From Stomoxys calcitrans (taxonomy: Eukaryota > Arthropoda > Insecta > Diptera > Muscidae): DNA of 64,000 nt. The translations under genes and the position numbers were made by a program. Positions 46,308 through 57,120 of the stretch are shown here, one piece after another. The first letter of the stretch is position 1. The number at the start of each line of letters is the position of its first letter. The stretch lies in contig NC_081553.1 of assembly GCF_963082655.1 (NCBI RefSeq), positions 230,565,754-230,629,753 on the forward strand. Direction: 5' to 3'. Under the pieces are notes generated by a model. The model saw only the letters and a program-made list of their open reading frames with translations. It made no database searches and had not been told where the DNA came from.

Positions 46308-47555
46308 CCCTCCTTGGATCCTACTAGAAACCATAAAATGCGAATCTGAGAAAATATTTGGGGATAATCCTCAATACATCTTCTATTGTACATATCGACA
46401 GATGCGGACAATAAGAGTAAGAAAAAAAAACTTGGGCCCCCCCAAAAAACGGAGCATATCATATTAAGGTCGATTGTATAAATATGGAACTGATGTAAAA
46501 GAAGATAGGAAGTATAGCAGGTATTTGACATCAAAAGTGTGGACCTCACATCAAAACCTCCCCTCATCAACTATATTCTAGCGGATCTCTAGACCAATGG
46601 AGGATATTATAGGGCACAAATGGAAAGCATTTGGAATTAAAATGCATTTATTTAAAAGTCATAAGTCCAGTCAAATATAAAAAAATATATATATCTGAAA
46701 AAATTTTATTTACCTTTGCTGCAGTCCATTGACGTTTAGTGAACAAATTAGCGAAAGTATCGATTTGGTTGTTATTATTTATTAAATGTTTATGTTATAT
46801 AAAAAATAAAAATAAAAAAATTATTCAGCCTTGACCTTCATTGATTGGCGGCAACCAATGGCTTTCTATTGAAGTCTAAAAATGATCAAATTGTTTGAGC
46901 ATACAAGCCTAGAAGATGATTTTTTTAACTTGGAATTCCCAACACAAAAGAACTGAAAAAATATCAATCGTGTTGGGTTCCATCCTTGTGTGTCATCTTT
47001 TAATTGCTGCTAAACACTTTTCTAAGTTTTATTTTTGTCATATTCCAATTTTTTGACAAAATAGCAAATAGCAATGATGTGCACATTTTAAGTTTTGTTT
47101 ATATTTTGTTAATTTCATTTCATTCATCTAGCAATCAATAACAGAGAAAAATGCGAACACGCATAGAATATCAACAACAACTAATCGGCCAATACTCATA
47201 ATGGAAGTTTGACTTTTTTTGAATGTACATAGAAAAGAAATGGCTTAAAAAAAATGTTAAACGTGTTTAAAATTTGAATATCATGAATAATTCATTTGAA
47301 TTGGAAAAAAAGTATTCGATAACTACAGAAATGTAAACGGTATGTTGTGGTTTGGTAAGAGGTTGGTGACATTGTGATTGCATGGAAGACATCTAGAAGG
47401 CAAATTTACAAACCAACTAGACACTTGAGCAGGCAAACTATCCATAGTCGAAATATTTCGACTATGATGATAAATATCGATAATATCGTTACTATTCACA
47501 CTGCGCCAAATCCTGGAAAACACCCAAAAAGGATAAATCAACACTTACCATCTCT
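46308..47555. other. 1.2 kb without a recognised gene
   Basis: AT-rich. The only structure is the palindrome at 47443-47466. No domain is visible in any frame. Confidence 0.4.
47443..47466. repeat. perfect 24-bp palindrome
   Basis: CATAGTCGAAAT followed directly by its reverse complement ATTTCGACTATG, with no spacer. Confidence 0.85.
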
Positions 47556-47558
47556 TTG

Positions 47559-47700
47559 TTGACTACAAAGCATATTTCGATAGCCCTATACGTTCAAAGG
47601 TATTTCAAGTCATGTCTGAGTTTGGTATCCCTGCAAAATGAATTAGACTCTGCATGATGACACTTGCTGATACGCGTTCCTCAGTCTAAGAGGGTACTTC
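47559..47700 (+). pseudogene. reverse transcriptase fragment (palm motif A region)
   Basis: It reads FVDYKAYFDSPIRSKVFQVM then SEFGIPAK, stop, IRLCMMTLADTRSSV. FVD.K..FDS is RT motif A and the rest follows the usual non-LTR order. It is isolated, with one in-frame stop. It differs from the RT at 61818 and the one at 4600. Confidence 0.75.
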
Positions 47701-47765
47701 ATATATACTATATCTTAATCTGAACCGATTTTCATGAAATTTCGCAGATATATTGAAATCATCAA

Positions 47766-47851
47766 GAGGCCACCGTAGCCCAGAGTTTAGCATGTCCGCC
47801 TATGACGCTGAACGCCTGGGTTCGAATCCTGGCGAGACCATCAGAAAACAA
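47766..47851 (+). mobile_element. tRNA-derived SINE, head only
   Basis: AGGCCACCGTAGCCCAGAGT, TTAGCATGTCCGCCTATGAC, GCTGAACGCCTGGGTTCGAA, TCCTGGCGAGACCATCAGAA. Both pol III boxes are intact. The body is cut off by an INE-like element that starts at 47853. Confidence 0.85.
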
Positions 47852-48117
47852 GTAAAAACATGCAAAGTTCGGCTGGGCCGAATCTTATATACCCTCCACC
47901 ATGGATCGCATTTGTCGAGTTCTTTTCCCGGCATCTCTTCTTAGGTAAAAAAAGGATAAAAGAAAAGATTTTCTCAGCTTTCAGAGCGATATCATGATAT
48001 GGTCCGGTTCGGTCCACAATTAAATTATATGTTGGAGACCTGTGTAAAATGTCATCCAATTCGAATAATAATTGCGCCCTTTGGGGCTTCAAGAAGTATA
48101 ATAGAGAGATCGATTTA

Positions 48118-49062
48118 TTGGGTTGCCCAAAAAGTAATTTTTTAAAAAAAATTAAATGCATTTTTAATAAAACTTAGAATGAACTTTAATCAAATATATA
48201 ATTGCCATTTTGTTCGATAACCTTTTGCCATCTTCCTGGCAAATTTAGTATTCCACGCTCATAGAACTTCTGGCCTTTATCTGCAAAAAACTGAACCAGG
48301 TGCGATTTTATAGCCTCATCATTGCCGAAAGTTTTACCATTTAAGAAGTTCTGCAAAGATCGAAATAAATGGTAGTCTGATGGTGCAAGGTCAGGGCTAT
48401 ATGGTGGATGCATCAAAAGTTCCCAGCCAAGCTCACTCAGTTTTTGGCGAGTGACCAAAGATGTGTGCGGTCTAGCGTTGTCCTGGTGGAATATGACACC
48501 TTTACGATTGACCAATTCTGGTCGCTTCTCCTTGATGGCTGTATTCAATTTGTCCAATTGTTGACAGTAAACATCCGAATTAATCGTTTGGTTCCTTGGA
48601 AGCAGCTCAAAATATACCACACCCTTCCAATCCCACCAAACAGACAGCATAACCTTCTGTTGGTGGATATCAGCCTTTGAAGTGGTTTGAGCTGGTTCAC
48701 CATGCTTGGACCATGATCGTTTTCGACTAACGTTGTTGTAAACAATCCATTTTTCATCACCAGTTATGATTCGTTTTAAAAACGGATCGAATTCATTGCG
48801 TTTAAGGTGCATATCACAAGCGTTGATTTGGTTTGCTAAATGAATTTCTTTCAATACATGTGGTACCCATATTAAAATTGACGCCAAACAAACAAATGTA
48901 AACAAAATTTCGAGCACTTTTTTTCTTAAGCAAGCTAAAAGTAACAGCTGATAACAGACAGAAGAAATAATGCAATTACAGAGTCACAAGCTGTTGAAAA
49001 AATTTTTCAACGCCGACTAAATTACTACTATATTACCGACAATTACTTTTTGGGCAACCCAA
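48118..49062 (-). mobile_element. mariner transposon, internally deleted, 945 bp
   Basis: Both ends are TTGGGTTGCCCAAAAAGTAA(TT) in inverted order, with TA at 48116-48117 and 49063-49064. It carries one transposase frame on minus. Full mariners are about 1.3 kb, so roughly 0.35 kb is missing, from the 5' coding part. It is inserted in an INE-like element. Confidence 0.92.
48186..48917 (-). CDS. mariner transposase, N-terminally truncated (DD34D)
   Basis: 243 aa open frame. WVPHVL is at residues 17-22, then TGDEKW with Asp54, HQDNARPHT with Asp146, and SPDLAPSDYHLF with Asp181. The 34 residues between the last two Asp make it a DD34D mariner. Family members are about 345 aa with two N-terminal helix-turn-helix domains that bind the inverted repeats. 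Those are absent here, and residues 1-16 look like out-of-context sequence at the deletion point. The catalytic core is intact, so the break is recent, but the product should not recognise its ends alone. The two MITEs in this window share its ends and could be moved by a full-length relative. Confidence 0.93.
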   Translation of the reverse strand: MLEILFTFVCLASILIWVPHVLKEIHLANQINACDMHLKRNEFDPFLKRIITGDEKWIVYNNVSRKRSWSKHGEPAQTTSKADIHQQKVMLSVWWDWKGVVYFELLPRNQTINSDVYCQQLDKLNTAIKEKRPELVNRKGVIFHQDNARPHTSLVTRQKLSELGWELLMHPPYSPDLAPSDYHLFRSLQNFLNGKTFGNDEAIKSHLVQFFADKGQKFYERGILNLPGRWQKVIEQNGNYIFD

Positions 49063-49921
49063 TATATGGGAGCTGTAACAGGCTATAGACCGATTCAGAC
49101 CATAATAAAGACGTATGTTGACGGTCATGAGAGGATCCGTTGAACAAAATTTCAGGTAAATCGGATAATAATTGCGACCTCTTGAGGCTCAAGAAGTCAA
49201 GATCCCAAATCGGTTTATATGACAGCTATATCAGGTTATGAGCCGATTTGAACCTTATTTGACACAGTTTTTGAAAGTCATAATAAAATACGTCATGCAA
49301 AATTTCATTCCTATCGGATAAGAATTGCGCCCTCTAGAGGCTGAAGAAGTCAAGACTCCAGATCGGTTTATATGGATAAGAATTGCGCCCTCTAGTGGCT
49401 CAAGAAGTCAAGACCCTAGATCGGTTTATATGACAGCTATATCAGGTTATGTACCGATTTGAACCATACATGGCACAGTTGTTGGATATCATAACAAAAT
49501 ACGACGTGCAATATTTCATTCCTATCGGATAAGAATTGCGCCCTCTAGAGGCTGAAGAAGTCAAGACTCCAGATCGGTTTATATGGCAGCTATATCAGGT
49601 TATGGACCGATTTGAACCACACTTGTTGGAAGTCATAACAAAAGTATGTCATGTGAAATTTCAGCCAAATCGGATAGAAATTGAGTCCTATAGAGGCTCA
49701 AGAAGTCAAGACCCTAGATCGGTTTAAATGACAGCTATACCAAAACATGGACCGATTGGATCCATTTACAATCCCAACCGACCTACACTAATAAGAAATA
49801 TTTGTGCAAAATTTCATGTGGCTTGCTTAATTCCTTCGAAAGTTAGCGTGCTTTCGACAGACAAACGGAGGGACGGATGAACGGACGGACGGACATGGCT
49901 AGATCGACACAAAATGTCACG

Positions 49922-50219
49922 ACGATCAAGAATATATATACTTTATGGGGTCTGAGACGAATATTTTGATTAGTTACAAATAGAACGACGAAATAAGCTT
50001 TCCCCTGCTAATGCTGGCAACATTTGTGAGGTACTATGCCATGTAAAACTTCTCTCCAAAGAGGTGTCACACGATCAAGAATATATATACTTTATGGGGT
50101 CTCCAGACGAATATTTTGAGTAGTTACAAACAGAATGACGAAATTAGCTTTCCCCTCCTAATGCTGGCAACATTTGTGAGGCATAGTCATGTAAAACTTC
50201 TCTCCAAAGAGGTATCGCA
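49922..50219. repeat. 149-bp tandem duplication across an INE-like/SINE junction
   Basis: ACGATCAAGAATATATATAC ... CCAAAGAGGTGTCAC (49922-50070) is repeated from 50071. Each unit contains the INE-like core end and the middle of the SINE, so the duplication followed the joining of the two. Confidence 0.85.
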
Positions 50220-50372
50220 CTGCGGCACGCCATTCGGACTCTGCTTTAAAAAGCAGGCCCCTTATCATTGAGCTTAAACTTGAATCGGACTGCACTCATT
50301 GATATGTGAGAAGTTTGCCCCTGTTCCTTAGTGGAATGTTCAGGGGCAAAATTTGCATTTGCATATTAAAAT
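50145..50372 (+). mobile_element. tRNA-derived SINE, body and tail
   Basis: AGCTTTCCCCTCCTAATGCT, GGCAACATTTGTGAGG, CTCTCCAAAGAGGTATCGCA, GCACGCCATTCGGACTC, AACTTGAATCGGACTGCACT, TTAGTGGAATGTTCAGGGGC and TTTGCATTTGCATA. The tRNA head is missing. A partial copy of its 5' body lies at 49996-50070. Confidence 0.8.
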
Positions 50373-50374
50373 CT

Positions 50375-50746
50375 GACCCGATGAAATCTTGTAGATATAC
50401 AAAGATCAGGAAGAAAACAATCTGTGCAAATTTTGTGCAGACGGCCATTTAAGTACAAATCGGCCGATACATATGGGAGCTATATCTAAATCTCAACCGA
50501 TTTTTACCCGAATCAATAGCGTCCGTCCTTGTGCCAAAGAAGTGAAAATGTGGAAAAATTCGTGATGATTGGACAACAAATACGACCTGCACTTTGATTT
50601 GACGGACAGACGGACATGGCTAAATCAGAAATTGATTCTGAGTCGATCGGTATACTAATCAATGGGTCTAGCTCTTCTCCTTCTTAGAGTTGCATACAAA
50701 TGCACAAACTTAAAATACCCTGTACCACAGTGATGGTGTAGGGTAT
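50375..50746 (-). mobile_element. INE-like element, subfamily 2, 5' half reversed
   Basis: AATCTGACCCGATGAAATCT, GACGGACAGACGGACATGGC TA, TTGATTCTGAGTCGATCGG and the end CCTGTACCACAGTGATGGTG TAGGGTATAAA. Same subfamily as 44305-45178. Confidence 0.65.
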
Positions 50747-51745
50747 AAATATAATCACTTTCAATCAGATATCTGCTTCGGGGTCCTCTAATGAACAAAT
50801 AAGTTATCCTTTTAATCTGGATTACATACATACAACATCTTATCCCATTACAGATCTGATAGCCGCAATGTATAGTGAGTGCATGACACTGTTTAAGTCC
50901 CTTACGATTATCTATAAACTTCTTCCCCATTGCCTTTTCAGTTTGTAAAACGTTGCATTTGAATTTAAATGTCCTTTTTATCAAAACAGCCAAATAGAGT
51001 TTCCTAGGAAACGGGAGTCTACTTTCTATAACCTACTGATTCCAATAATAACAAAACCCCAATCCTAAATCCCTGTACATTCCTAAGCCCCAAGAAACGA
51101 TTGAGCACGTCAATCCTATAACAAATTGTTTACAAACATAACGCTAAACAGCCTAATCGTTAATGGACAATTGCCCAATAAAGTATCATGCCATTGTAAT
51201 TAAAATTTTAGGTATTAACATTAATTCTATCCATGGCATGAGCCATCCATCCATCCATCCATGCATGCATCCACCAGCACTTTAGGTGTGCGATCCATGT
51301 TCATTGCTAAGAGAATGCGCGTTGGGGACTTCACTTGAATGGCAATAAAACACAGTTTTGGTATTCAACAATCAATTTTGATATACGTTTCGTTTATTTT
51401 TTATTTTTCGGTGAATTATTTATACACTCTTTGTTTTTGTATGTGATGTTTATAAATGACCATAAAATTTCCGCATTTCTTTTGCGTTTCTATGCCATAA
51501 AAATACATTTCGCATGGCTTTTTTAGATAATTTTAGTTTCTTTTTTGTATTGCTTAAATAGAGGACGATATATACATAACAACTACCGAAGATGGAATGA
51601 AGCGAGTGAATACTTTGGGAAAATCTGAAATGGAATGACAATAACCACAGCTATTATGATGAAGGAATGCGTTTTTGATGTAGTGATCTATCTGATGATG
51701 CTACCAACTAAGACTCTTAACAAGCTAAATAATGACTTTGACTTC
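50747..51745. other. about 1 kb 3' of gene D, no gene seen
   Basis: AT-rich and apparently single copy. A CCAT microsatellite lies at 51243-51272. No AATAAA close to the gene D stop codon is obvious. Confidence 0.4.
51243..51272. repeat. (CCAT)n microsatellite
   Basis: Four CCAT/ATCC repeats followed by ATGCATGCATCCA. Confidence 0.8.
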
Positions 51746-51759
51746 TTTTGATGAGCTAT

Positions 51760-54700
51760 TTAGATATCCATGAAGTCCTGGTAGGCAAAGTCCTTGAACA
51801 TGTTGTCCAATATGATTTTGATTATATCCGAGATGGTTGATTGCACAGCCGGCTGCAGTTCCACCCAAACATCACTCCAATTCTCATTGAGGAATTGATT
51901 CATGTGACTGCCCAAGGCTTGGTCGCCATTGAAGAGATTTGCCAATTTAATGTTCATTCTGTAATGCAGCAATGGTAATAATTGTTGGTAATATTCCTTT
52001 AGATTGTTCCTCGTTTTATAACCTACCTTTGGGGTTCGAGCAGCACTTTGAGTTTATCAACTGTTAAGAACATCTTGCCATTCTTGGGATGCAGGGCTGG
52101 CTTGAATTTCGTTGAGAATTTGACATTTTCAAATGAAATGTCAGCATCACCATCACCCTGAATTGGTAGGATTAAAATTCTTCCATCGGCATTGTATTTG
52201 CTGCGAATTGTCAGCTTGGGTAGGCTGCCGTATAGTTCAAATTTGCTGGTAGCAGGATCGGGACTGAAGCCACTGTAATTGGTGAACAAAAAATCAAGTG
52301 AGAGGAGAAAATGAAATTTTTAAAGACCTACAAAATATTTCTACTGACAAAATCTAAGAATAATATTTGAAATTTTTTTTTTTGAAAAATAAATTTGAAA
52401 ATCTAGTTTGAAAGAAACCGTAATTCGACAAAATTTTCAATAAAAAAAGACAAAAAAAAATGAAATTCAGACAAAATTCTCAATGAAAAAAAAAATTCTA
52501 CTAAACTTCTATCAAAATCAAATTTTGGCTATTTTTTTTAAGAAAAAATAATGACGAGTTTTCAAAAAAAAAATATTTTTTTATACCTTCCTCAATAGGA
52601 TGGGTTATATAATAATTTCGTCATTCTGTTTATAACACCTCGAAATATGCACCTAAGACACCATAAAGTATATATATTCTTGATCGTCATGTCATTTTAA
52701 GTCGTTCTAGCCATGTCCGTCTGTCTGTCTATCCGTCTGTCTGTCGAAAACACGCTAATTAACGAAGGAGCAAAGCTAGCCACTTGAAATTTTGCACAAA
52801 TACTTTTTGTTAGTGTAGTTCGGTTGGGATTGTAAATGTGCCAAATCGGTCCATGTTTTGATATAGCTGCCATATAAACCGATCTAGGGTCTTGACTTCT
52901 TGAGCCGCTAGAGGGCGCAATTCTCGTCTAGACTAGATTTTTTATGGAAACCTAATTTGAAGAAATCTTTTATGAAAATTAAATTTCATGATATAAATTA
53001 TATATAATTTTTTTGAAAAATCAATTTTTACGAAATTTTTTAATGAAAATATTATTTGGACGAGATTTTCTGAAGCAAACCTAAACTTTTCGAGAAAATT
53101 TTTCTATGAAAATACGACTAGATTTTACAAAAATCAATATTCGATAAATTTTAAAAATTTTACATTTTCATCAAAATTAAATTTTCCGTGAAATCTGTCG
53201 GTTTGTTTGTTTGTTCCGATTACCTTGAAATTTTCACAGTTTTTGTAGGTTAGTCTCGAAGGAAACATAGGCTATATCATTTTTTGATATCGGAAGAGAA
53301 AAATACCACCAAAAATCAAAAGTTGACCGATCTAGCAATATGGGTATAAAAGGAATGGTATTGGAGAGTAGAATACGAATATTGTAATAAAATTTGAGTC
53401 TAAGTGCCCATCAGGCCGCCCCAACCCCAAAACTCCCCCAAAGAGACATATTGGATGGTCATGTCAATATGGGGCTCAAATGAAAGGTATTTGGGAGCAG
53501 ATTACGAATGTGGCTTTCAAAATCAGATCGAAGTATAGGTAGTCACTCCACCCCCAAAAACGCCCCAAATGGGCATATGACCCATTATGACTAAATGGGA
53601 CTCGGTTTGTTTGTTCCGTAGAATCAAAAACGGCTGAACCGATTTACTTAAAATTTTCACAGACTGTGTAGGTTTGTCTGGAAGGAAACATTGCCTTTAG
53701 TTTTTATAGATATCGTCTTTACCCCAAAATCGCCACTCAAAACCATAGGTGGACCTATAGGCACAATATGGGTATCAAATGAAAGATATTGAAGACTAGG
53801 TTATGTTTATAGATATCCCCTTTACCTCAAAATCGCCACCCAAAACCAAAAGTGGAACTTTATTTTCGTCTATGGCAATATAAAGCTCAACGGTATTTGG
53901 GAGTAAAGAGCGAATTTGATATCTATTTTCTGGGCATAGTGCCGGTGCCCTCCCCAGCCCCAAAACACCCTCCAAACGGTTTATATTTACCGACCATGGC
54001 AATATGGAGCTTGGGGGTAGATCACGAATTTGATGTCCACATTTGGGTCGAAATGTATCCTCTCCTAAAAAGCACATCGCATTACCTTAGTTTTCAAAAA
54101 CACCAGATCTAGGAGATTGGTAATGTGATTCGTTCGAATTTTTTTTGGACTCTCACAGTCACCAAAAACAAAATATGGTTTCTTTTGTTAGGGTAGGGTG
54201 ACTCGGGGTCTTGGGGGTATGGTGACTCGGGGGCCGCCAAGAAAAATACGAATTTGATATCCAATTAAAAAGCCATGTGTTTGGAGAGTCACCCCACTCC
54301 AAGATACATCCCTATTATATAAAAGCTATTTGGGGTGGAAATTGATTAATTTTTGGGATATTGGTACTCATTTTCGGAACAAAGACTACACGCCATGTAT
54401 TTGGAAGTAGAGCAGTTTGCCCCTCTTCCTTAGTCGAATGTTCATGGCAAAATTTGAATTTGCCTTTACGAAATTTTGTTTAAAACTTAAATTTGGAAAT
54501 AATTTGAACATTTCCTAAGAATTTCGTATTAAATTTTCCGAAAACCTTTAAACTTATATTAAATTTGTTTTTTTTACTCAGTGTAGTCTTTACTTACACA
54601 GCACGATCGAATTTCACAGTTGATAAGCCTACGACATCCACATCGCGTAGTGAGAATTTCAAATTTAATGAACCACTGTGACCATCTGTCAGTTGAACCT

Positions 54701-55025
54701 TTTTCAAATGGAAAGGCTCGACCACAGGGAAAGAGGCTGCTGGAAGACCTTTGCGAGCATACGACCCTAACAAATCATTGGCGGTTTGCACAATGCAATC
54801 GGTTTCACCGGGATGGCAGCGATGAATTTCGGCGGCTAAAAAATCACCCAAAAAAAGGAAAAATGTTAATTTTATTAGCCCAGCCTGCCATGATTGAAGA
54901 CAATAGCCCTTGGAATCAACTTAAGGAATATGGGAATTTTTTGGATACTTACGGAAAGTGGCTGCCTTGGTATGTTGAGGAATGCAGACTGCCACCAGGC
55001 TTAAACTCAAAATGTATAAACGCAT
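51760..55025 (-). CDS. takeout/JHBP-family secreted protein, gene D (4 exons, diverged)
   Basis: The exons are 54953-55025, 54598-54835, 52027-52272 and 51760-51958 (756 nt, 251 aa), with GT-AG borders in phase. Residues 1-24 (MRLYILSLSLVAVCIPQHTK, AATF) are a signal peptide. The pair is Cys31/Cys38 (RCHPGETDC). RILILPIQGDG is the core strand. LKVLLEPQRMNIKLANLFNG aligns with the C-terminal block of A-C. The C-terminus ends AYQDFMDI. Introns 2 and 4 of A and B are absent, and a 68-bp intron (51959-52026) splits the last block at a place uninterrupted in the others. The DPKPC start of exon 2 and the KGFGKD motif are changed (AEIHRC, VGFSPD), so it is the most diverged of the four. Intron 2 (2.3 kb) holds INE-like and Helitron-like repeats. 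Confidence 0.92.
52575..52935 (+). mobile_element. INE-like 5' part in intron 2 of gene D
   Basis: TTATACCTTCCTCAATAGGA, ACCATAAAGTATATATATTC, TCTAGCCATGTCCGTCTGTC TGTC and GATATAGCTGCCATATAAAC. It is truncated after AGCCGCTAGAGGGCGCAATT. Confidence 0.7.
53110..54190 (+). mobile_element. Helitron-like repeat in intron 2 of gene D
   Basis: After an AT-rich stretch (ACGACTAGATTTTACAAAAA) come GTTTGTTTGTTCCGATTACC and TTGAAATTTTCACAG, blocks with AATGAAAGGTATTTGGGAGC, and a second head GGTTTGTTTGTTCCGTAGAA near 53604. The last part has CCAAAACACCCTCCAAACGG. Its left part and the AT-rich stretch match the inverse of 58300-58440. Confidence 0.6.
54408..54468 (+). mobile_element. SINE 3' tail fragment
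   Basis: AGTTTGCCCCTCTTCCTTAG, TCGAATGTTCATGGCAAAAT, TTGAATTTGCC match the SINE tail only. Confidence 0.6.
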
Positions 55026-55442
55026 TTTTTTTCGAAAGGGTATTTCAACGAAGATGAATTTTGAGTACGATTTGTGATAGAAGCGAAGTACGATCAACGA
55101 CCCAGCTTGGAAACAATCGCAGTTTTGTGAAGATTATTTTTTTTTGTTGTGGTGTAGAATTCTTTTATTTTCTTTTGGTAGGATTTTTTTGTGTCTTGGA
55201 TTTTGGAATCAGTTTGTTTTTTTACACGGTTCACTACAAGCACAAAAACGTTGTTTTTTTAGTTTTTTTAAGGCTTAGTTCACTTTAATTCCTTGCTTTG
55301 AGTTTGGAAATTTAAATTTTGAACAATTTGTTTTTTGTCGGTTTTTTGCAAAATTCCTCTTTGAGCAAGGTTAAATTTTGTCCGACTTGTTCCACCACTT
55401 GGATTTTTGCGCAAACCAATGTCTGAACCAATGTCAATGTTA

Positions 55443-55480
55443 AACTGAATTCAAATTGTAGAACTTCACTCGCATTTATA
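55443..55480 (-). promoter_or_regulatory. core promoter of gene D: TATA plus initiator
   Basis: TATAAAT on minus at 55474-55480 and an initiator TCAGTT at 55443-55448, about 34 nt downstream. +1 near 55446 gives a 5' UTR of about 420 nt, longer than in A and C. Confidence 0.65.
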
Positions 55481-55587
55481 ATGCCTTCATTGATGATGTC
55501 TGACGACGTATGGTTCTCCTTCCTTACAAGCGAGCCGTAAATCGAACGCGGCCAATAAAACTAACCAATCAAGCCATCATCTCCAGC

Positions 55588-55672
55588 TAGCTAGCTAGCA
55601 AGTAAGCAGCCAACCTGCCATTCAGTCAGTCATTCAGTCAGTTTGCCTGCCAGCCAGCCAGCCAGCTATCCA
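55588..55672. repeat. cluster of tetranucleotide repeats upstream of gene D
   Basis: CTAG repeats (near 55590), CAGT repeats (55623-55642) and CAGC repeats (55652-55670) follow each other within 90 bp, 140-225 bp upstream of the gene D start site. Confidence 0.8.
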
Positions 55673-56832
55673 ACAAACCAGCCGGCCGAACAAATTTCTA
55701 CGTGTCTAGAACAAAATCTTTGCTTCTTTATTTTTGACTCTTTTTTTTTTTTTGGTTTGTTTTTTGGCCAAGTCCACCAACAACAACCACAGAATATTGG
55801 CTATATCAACAACAATGAAAGCGAATCGTTAACATACTGGACTAGCACAGCGTCCAAAAATATTTTTCGCTGTTTCGCTCTCCCCCAGTTCAGTGTTCAG
55901 AGTTCTTAAATCCACAACATTCTTTATTAAGAATGTTTGCTTTAATTAATTTTATTTTTCCTAGCCCTTCTTCATTGTGAATGCGGGGAGGGTCTATAAG
56001 GTTTATCGCAAGACTTGCGACAGGTTTTTTTTTCTGGTAAAAACATTGCTGTAAAATTAAGAACTTTAAAGTTGAATGATAGGATACACAGGGCAATCGA
56101 ACCATGACCTTGCCGTGTTGGGAGCAGAGCTATGGCAGGACCTTCCAGCAAAACTGAAACTACACGAAACTGGTCCAACAGTTATAAAAAAAAGTCTTTT
56201 GTTATTAATTCACTTTACAATACCAATTACAATTTTTTGTAAATTTTTGTAGGACTAGAATGGGTGTGAGTTGTCCTAAGGCAACAAAGAACATTGCATG
56301 GAAATGTTTTGATTCATTTATACATCCAGATGTCTGTTTTCCTTGTTCTCTCTCTCTCTATTAGCTGTATGTCAGACGTACAACTTCATTCACCATGCTG
56401 GTGATGATGACACCCTCACTGTCATCGCTTTTGCCGCCATCGTATTGGTCAAGTTAAAAAACTACTCAATAAATGCGTTCATACATACAAATTAGTAACA
56501 GCTAATCTATGATATGAGTAAAGCTTGCACAACTCGAATTCAATGTGCCCTATAGAGCATAGGTGGAAATGGATTCGACAAAATAGGCACAGTTGTAGTG
56601 AATTTATCAAAGTCGGTTAAGATTAAAATAACCACATATATAGATATGTACATCGTCCTATTTAACGTTGTAGTGAGATTGCGTTTTATGGAAAATCTCA
56701 ATCGGCTATTGTGAACAAAATTGTGTATCGCACCAAAAATTAGTGTTGGCGAATGCCGGAAATGGTTCGGCCCGTGAGGTTTCGCCAATTGCTCGTGCTC
56801 GTTTTTTGACAGACTCAGACGCAATACACCAA
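55673..56832. other. no gene seen upstream of gene D
   Basis: Apparently low-copy DNA with a CT run near 56347-56360. There is no recognisable domain in the short open frames. Confidence 0.4.
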
Positions 56833-57120
56833 AACAAGTAAAAAGGAATTAAGTTCGGTCGGGTCGTAGATATATACATAAAATATTTGTCATGAACCCA
56901 TAGTAGCTATATCGAAATTGATCTGTTCTCAACCAAATTCGCCACAATTCATGTTCCAATTTCTAGTAAAATCGGGTAATAAATGGGTCTCATATGGGTT
57001 CAAGCCCGTAACTCGGGAGATCGATATATAACAGCTATATGCAAATATGATCCTATTTGTGCTATATTCGCGGAGGATGTATAGGCAAAATCATGTAATA
57101 AATAGGCCACTAATGTGAGA
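56833..57120 (-). mobile_element. INE-like element, 3' end part
   Basis: AACAAGTAAAAAGGAATTAA, GTTCGGTCGGGTCGTAGATA and units with AATCGGGTAATAAATGGGTC. It is cut by the Helitron-like repeat end at about 57121. Confidence 0.6.

Larger units (their letters stand above)
47853..49998 (-). mobile_element. INE-like element interrupted by a mariner
   Basis: The reversed 3' end (CAAGTAAAAACATGCAAAGT, TCGGCTGGGCCGAATC) starts at 47853. It runs to 48115, continues after the mariner at 49065 with internal units (AAGAATTGCGCCCTCTAGAG), and reaches the GACGGACGGACGGACAT run and core at about 49880-49960. The terminal TATACCC end is lost at a junction with SINE sequence. Confidence 0.75.

Noticed and set aside
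46199..46570. 123-aa minus-strand open frame
   Set aside because: Half of it is SINE sequence (RLACPPMTLNAWVQI appears in every reversed SINE). Not a gene.
54620..55057. 145-aa plus-strand open frame, the longest non-transposon frame in the window
   Set aside because: It lies antisense over exons 1 and 2 of takeout-like gene D and has no recognisable domain. The minus-strand exons have signal peptide, phase and splice sites.
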